DNA from: Meandrina meandrites
Lineage: Eukaryota; Cnidaria; Anthozoa; Scleractinia; Meandrinidae
Direction of reading: 5' to 3'
DNA length: 64,000 bases
Assembly (NCBI GenBank): GCA_963693305.1
Contig: OY855906.1
Coordinates: forward strand, 124,001-188,000
In this document: positions 38,001 to 45,000 of the stretch, one piece after another
How positions within the stretch are numbered: the stretch's first letter is position 1
Layout of the letters: every line of letters begins with the position of its first letter
Notes under the pieces: generated by a model
The model's input: the letters and a program-made list of their open reading frames with translations, nothing else
The model's database searches: none
What the model was told of the DNA's origin: nothing
Translations under genes and position numbers: made by a program

Positions 38001-38997
38001 CCCCTTGGAAGGACACCCTGATGTTACAGGACTAACAATCTTAAAGCCTTATTCTGGTAAATTCAACTAGTCGCTAGTGTTTTAGTGTGACTATAAATTG
38101 AATTAAAAATGATCTCCCAGCATGTAGAACAGGTATAAAAATATCATCCTGTCAATTCCTTCACTCCAACACCGTTTAATAAAATAATGAAAGAAATGTA
38201 CCAATGCCAATACTTTCAAAGCCAGTAAAGTGGTAAAACCGCTGTTGGCAATTTGGATTCGAAGCAGTTCGATTCTCAACACGTGATCTGCTACCTGTAC
38301 GCACATACGCAAGACCGTACCTGAAAAAGTAGAAAATGGAAAGAAGCTAAATTATATGTACATGTATCACGCTATCCGTGTTACATGTTCATAAACATAT
38401 AGAAAGGGCTGACAAGAACTTTAAATTAGGTCATTCTGTTCCTACTTTGCTGGAAAGAAAGACAGACGATTTATAGCTCTGTGGTTGTAACAAGAGATCC
38501 CCTGAATATTTACGACTTTGCTGCCATTTCAAATCAAATAAGAACGCTTACAACATAACTTAACCTTTAGACTCACATCTTAAAAAAAAAATTATGCAAA
38601 GCACGTGAAAAAAAGCAAGTGATAAAAAGGAAGATTCAAGACTTAAGGGAAAGGGAGAGAGGAGGGGGTACCTCTGGAAAACTCCTGGCTACGCCCCTGA
38701 CGTGGTTCGTGTTTGCGAGCTTCTGCTCAACGATGATGCCATGTAAACATCGTTTTCCTGAATTTGTAGGAACGGTAATGGCGCTATCGAACCAAAAGGG
38801 TCGGAAAACACGAATGTATTCAGCCTAAAGGAAAAGCAGGTTTTTGTTGAATTTTAAGGGTCCATGTTGTTTTGCAGCAGGGATTATTTGAAAGTTGCGA
38901 AGCTTTGTGTTTCCCGATGAATAAACAGTGTCCACGTGATGAAAGTTTTTAATTTACGTGATACAGATTGACGCAGAACCAAAGAAAATTTTTCGAA

Positions 38998-39029
<32 letters not shown>

Positions 39030-42000
39030 AAGCGTGATCCAGACGGCCAGCCAGCCAATCAGGGCGCTTGCTTTATGTTTGGTACTTGATGTCGCGTCTT
39101 TATCTTAAACAACAGGTGGAACTGGCAAGATTTGGTGGAAAGAAAAGGACGAGGAGCTCATCATTCCACAGGGGCTTAGAGAAAGGGACTTCAAAGTGAT
39201 GCCTTGTAGAGAACTAAGAAAACCAGGGCCTGTTTTTGGCACTAATGCTGGTAAGGAACTGTTCTGGTCTTAGCCGCAAAGGTTTGAACAGTCTTCTCGG
39301 ACCTCTCCTCCGTATACTGTTCATGGCAATAAGGTGTCTACTTGTTTGATTTTTAAAGGTAACGGTCTGAACATTGGTTCCTCTGTGGTGAAGCCCATTC
39401 CCGCTACTCAAATCACATGCCCACGGGCTCTAGAGTTTCGTCAACTAATTCAGTACAAACCGCTGACCATGGAACGTCGACAGCAGATCACTAAGGCCAT
39501 GCAGGCTTATGGGGAGTACCTGGAAAAGAGGCAAACAGGGTTAGACGACTTACTGCCACGAGATCCTAGAGATGAGAGCGAGAAGGTCGCGGCCGAGGAA
39601 CTGCAAGCTAAAGTGAGTTTTCGTCTCGCTCCCGTTGTTATAAGTTAGTCCAGAAATTATTGTAAGTCACTAAAACCAACTAGACACAGATAGCTGTGTT
39701 CTGCAATCAGTTAAACAAAAAGCTGTTGGTAGTTTAGGTTAGTAGTTGGAAGCGGGTGAAAATCCGTACGCTCTTACTTTTCTTTGATTGGTAAATACAT
39801 TGAACACACTTGGTAGCGATCACCATATAGCTGCAACATTCAACAAGACACTTTTTCCAGTGTCATTTTAATCTGAATCTCCAGAGTTTCATTTCAATCA
39901 CAGGTCAGGCAGGATAACGAAAAGGAAGCCAAGTCACATGACAAACAAGGTACAATAATCGAATGTTTGTAACTGTATTTTCAAACTATGCACCTAGAAC
40001 TGAATGCATGTTCCCATAAAGGTTATCTTGGAAGAAGATATGAAATGAATGAAATGATCTTGTATGTAATTTATTTTTGTAATTTAGTAATCCACGCAAC
40101 ACAAAAGAGTTCTCAGGTGCTCGTTAGAAAGTGTACGTGCATCGAATATCAAATTGAATTCGAAATGTTGGTTTTTGTGGAGGGAGGAAACCCGGGGAAA
40201 AACGCCATAAGAAACACAGTGAAAGAAATTGTCTGATAAGTTTAAGTAACACTGCTATTATAACTGTCTTGCATTCAGGGAGCAGCCAAAAACAATAATG
40301 AGGAATCACTGTATAAATGATTTAGTGTAAAAATTCCTTGTTTCCTAATTCAGATCAAGCGAAAAATGAAGACATAGGCTGTAAATACGTGGATGAAATA
40401 ACGCCCGACCCAGTTCCCCCGCCTCCACCCCCGAAATGGAAAAGATCTGCGTCAGAGTGGGAGCGGGACCGAATAGAACTGGCCGAGCTGGATTATGGGA
40501 AGCATGCCTTGAGATACAAAGAAGTGCCACCTTACTTTGAGACGACTCCAGGTATAAAGTGATGAAGTTTTGCATAACTCACTGTCTTGTATGTTTACAC
40601 CATTTTAAGTGATAATGCTAATGAAACTTCTAAATAATGCTTTAAAGCTGTTTAGAACAAAAAGGAAATACTTGGTAGGCAAAGGGGTACAGATGGTTAA
40701 AAATAGGCAAGGTTGATATTTATCAGGCCAACAGCAATTTGTCTTGGTTGGTATGTACACAAACCGCTGTTTACTTGCATTGTCAGGTCAAGAGTTTCTA
40801 AAAGGTATCTACAGTCAGAAGGTCCCAGATATGGAAGCTTTGACGTCTGAATTAGCACACCAGACCCGACACCCACCCCCTGGAGAAAGTAGCCATGCGG
40901 AGACACCAGAAATTGTTGTACAAGAGGGGAGTGCTACATCTGATAGGATAGGTAAACTGTGCATCCACCCGCCACGTATCGTGGAGAATCATACACAAGT
41001 AGCAAATACATCAGAAACTGTTTTAAATGTCTCTTCTGCTGGGATATTCAGCTGTATTTGTGATAGTAACATCAGGCATTGTAGTGTCAGTTTGGAAATA
41101 CCCCGCAGGTCATAATTCAAAATTATCCAAAGTTGCCCTCCCGACATCATGAACAATTCATTCTATTACAGAATGGTCTAGAGTTTATTTCCGTAAACTT
41201 TGACAGAGAGTGCCATTGGCATGATTTGTGAGATAGAAATGTCCACCACGTTTATGAATGGTAGCAATTGTTGCAGTTATGACAACTGGGAACTGTTCCC
41301 TAACCACAGCTGAAACACCACTGTAGATGAGAATAACTGTCCTAAACCAATTAGTTTTCAGAAAGCTCTCGGCCTGTAATGAGCTAACAGCCTGTTCTTA
41401 ATTCTCTCAGTAGTAGGAGAGAAAGTTCCAGCCAGTCCCGATGTTGCTATTTCCACAACAAACGGAGAGACAGCCTCGCTTCCCACTGGCGAGCCAAGCG
41501 CTACACCTAACGGCATGAGGCCTACTAACCCCACCCCGGCACATGCTACTGGTAATGGCACCCCCACCCCGGTGCGTCCAACTAATCCTACTCCTTCCCA
41601 GGCCTCTACAGCTGTCATTTCTCGTCCCAGTAATCCAACACCTAGACAAGCTTCTGAGCTTCTTTCCCAAGAGTCACCCCTCCAGGGGGACTCTCCACAG
41701 TGGAGGAACAACTTGGAGTCTGTTCAAGAAGTAGACGTTCCTTCTTCTGTGGGAGAGGAAGTGGAGGGGCCAGTTGAGGCGGAAGACCCGGATGAAGAGG
41801 GAAACGCCCCAATGTTTTCGGGTGAGTAGGAAATTCGACTGGTAATAATCTAATCATGTCAACACATTTATCGCCGTAGAGACTTATGCCGTTTCACGTT
41901 TCTGATAAACGCCGAAAAAAAGTGGTGCATGATGCCTTATAGAAAAGCTTCTGTGAAATGTGTACTACCTTTGCTTCTTGACTTCAGTTTGATCATACTA

Positions 42001-45000
42001 CTGTTAGTCAACCATGACAGATCATGCTCCAGTGCCTTTCTTAGTTGTTATGTTATAACGTTTCACAGCTGATATGCCGCAAGTTGGTCCGAGGAGTCTA
42101 TATTTCGATGTAACTGGAGAAGCCAGAGCAGAGAAAGTAAAGCTGCCCAGCTGTATCAGAAGTTCCAAACCAGGAGCACTTCCCAACACCCAGGTGTGTT
42201 TCTTATGTTTCTAATGCTGATCAGACAGAAGTATCTTAAAAAAGAAAAAAACTTTCACCGAGTAGTTTTTAAGTAATTAGCCTTAAAAGGTTAAAAATAA
42301 GGTACCTCCTGTGCCTGTGCAGCGCCTTGCAAGATTTCGGACAAATCTTGGCAACCTACGTATATCGTAGCATATCTGTTATGTACGGATGACGGATAAC
42401 AATGGCTTTCTGACCATATATGGGCATCGCGCGAGTTTGTTGAATCATAAAATGAAATACCCCACTTGTTTCTTGTATTTTCTTGGTATACACACTTTAT
42501 ACCACGAGAAAGTGTTGCGTAACTATTTTATACCATGCCATAGAACGTGTTTCCTGTATTGTGATGGGCTGTATATTCTCCTCATTCTCCAGTATCTACT
42601 GCAATGTGCCATAGAACGTGTTTCCTGTATTGTGATGGGCAGTTTCTACTGTAATGTGCAATTGGCTCAATTGATTATTTCAGTTCTATGAAGTAGAAGA
42701 CCCCGTGCGCCGGCGTGTACAGACAGTGTCCGTGACGGGTGGCGATCAGGAACAGATGGAAAATCTCCGAGGCTTTGAGCTGCTTCCAGCACAGGTGTCA
42801 TTCGGAGTGTTAAAGGAAGGCTGTACCTATGTGCACAGTGTGCTGCTAAAAAATGTCGGCATTGACAGCTGTCGATATAAAGTCAAACAACCGCCGCCTT
42901 CAACTGGCTTACGTGTTCTTTATCAACCTGGTCCAGTAAGTTTCCTCTTATAAGTCATCAACATGAACTGTTTGTTGTTACTAGTGAGAGAAGTTTGCAA
43001 AGCAACACAACACAAAATCTCCAGTGCCACGTACATACATGGCGACTATGACGTCACGGTAAAAGTATTTTGTTGGGACTGGATACGAACATATTTTTTC
43101 TTGGTGCGAATATTCAATATCGATTGAATTGAAAATGGGGCACGTCATCTGAAAGAGCATCCAAAAATTAGTAAATTCACCAAATTCGATGGTTATTGGT
43201 TTAAGGCGGGGGTACATCTGAAGCCCGTTTTTCCTCTGCTTAACTTGTGTTTAATGCGAATATCTCGCTCCCGTTTCAAGCATTCTCAAAACCCTTAGCT
43301 CATCTCACAAAGCTATGTTTAGCGGTGTTTTGTAAATTTTTGGGTGATTTTTGGGTATGTTTGGGAAGAGAGGAAAGGATTAGTCAAATTTGGAGAAATA
43401 AGAAATATTTAAGATTTAATGTGATTTGAAAATTAGAATTTGAAGTTAAAAATTAGTAGATGGACACCCAAACAGTCCCCTGTCAACCTGGGGTGCTCTT
43501 GCGTTGGGGTCAACTGTCTGGTGGTGTTCCAAAAATTATTTTCTTTCTTCTATCCCTTCTTTAAACCTCTTCAAATTCCACTCAAATTCACGTTTACCCC
43601 CACCTTAAACGCAAAGGCATGGTACACTTTTAAAATAAGAGAGCTTAGTATGGATTGGAGGACGCCAGTCCCTCCAATCCATACTAAGTGTACCATGCCT
43701 TTGGGTTTAAACCAATAACCGTCACCACAGGGAGACCACAATATTTGAGGAAATGAATAAATGAATAAAGAATAATGTTATTCACGTGGTTTTCTGTATT
43801 GTTTTTCTTTTATGTACAGTAGGCGTCAATAAACGCGACAGCACCGCTATCGTGTGCAGAGCTGCTCAAGTGCGCGAGCGGATTTGAAATATGCTAATTT
43901 TTTACCTACAATATTAATAAGTAACAAGGGTGGCAACTCTTTCACGAAATAATTTGAACACGTTGTGCGAAATCGCTTTAAACTCGCTTCTTTCGCACCT
44001 TTTTGCGACCAAAATCGACCCAAACGAAAGCTAGATAATTTGCGAATACTCTTACCTGACAGTTTCCTGAAAAGGAGCGATTTCCAGCCAGAATTTGAGT
44101 TCCCTTTTAGCAGTTTTGCTCGGAGTTTTTTTTTCGTTACATGTGCGGCCCGTTACCTTGGCACATAACGCGCGAGATTTACGCGCCATCAAGTGCGAAT
44201 CAGTGACGCTGCCTCCCCTGCAAAAATGTTTTTGTGCAAACACTCATTTCTCCCGGTCAGTCAAAATTTGCGCGTGTCCGGAAATCACGAACGATGTGTT
44301 GTGCGCGAATTTCACGCAACCATTTTGCCACAATATGAAAGCGCAATATTTGCCGCGAATTCGCCGTGAACTAGATCGGAAAAGGCAAATTTTGACTGAC
44401 CGGGAGAGGTGAGTGTTTGCACAAAAACATTTTTGCAGGGGAGGCAGCGTCACTGATTCGCACTTGATGGCGCGTAAATCTCGCGCGTATGTGCCAAGGT
44501 AACGGGCCGCACATGTAACGAAAAAAAACTCCGAGCAAAACTGCTAAAAGGGAACTCAAATTCTGTCTGGAAATCGCTTCTTTTCAGGAAACTGTCAGGT
44601 AAGAGTATTCGCAAATTATCTAGCTTTCGTTTGGGTCGATTTTGGTCGCAAAAAGGTGCGAAAGAAGCGAGTTTAAAGCGATTTCGCACAACGTGTTCAA
44701 ATTATTTCGTGAAAGAGTTGCCACCCTTGTTACTTATTAATATTATAGGTAAAAAATTAGCATATTTCAGATCCGCTCGCGCACTTGAGCAGCTCTGCAC
44801 ACGATAGCGGTGCTGTCGCGTTTATTGACGCCTACTGTACATATAAGAAAAACAATACAGAAAACCACGTGAATAATATTATTCTTTATTCATTTATTCA
44901 TTTCCTCAAATATTGTGGTCTCCCTGTGCCGTCACATTTGGTGAATTTACCAATTTTTGAATGCTCTTTCAGATGACGTGCCCCATTTTTCAATTCAATC

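Noticed and set aside
43965..44689. Paired ORFs on both strands
   Set aside because: They are mirror images generated by the inverted repeat, with no conserved domain.
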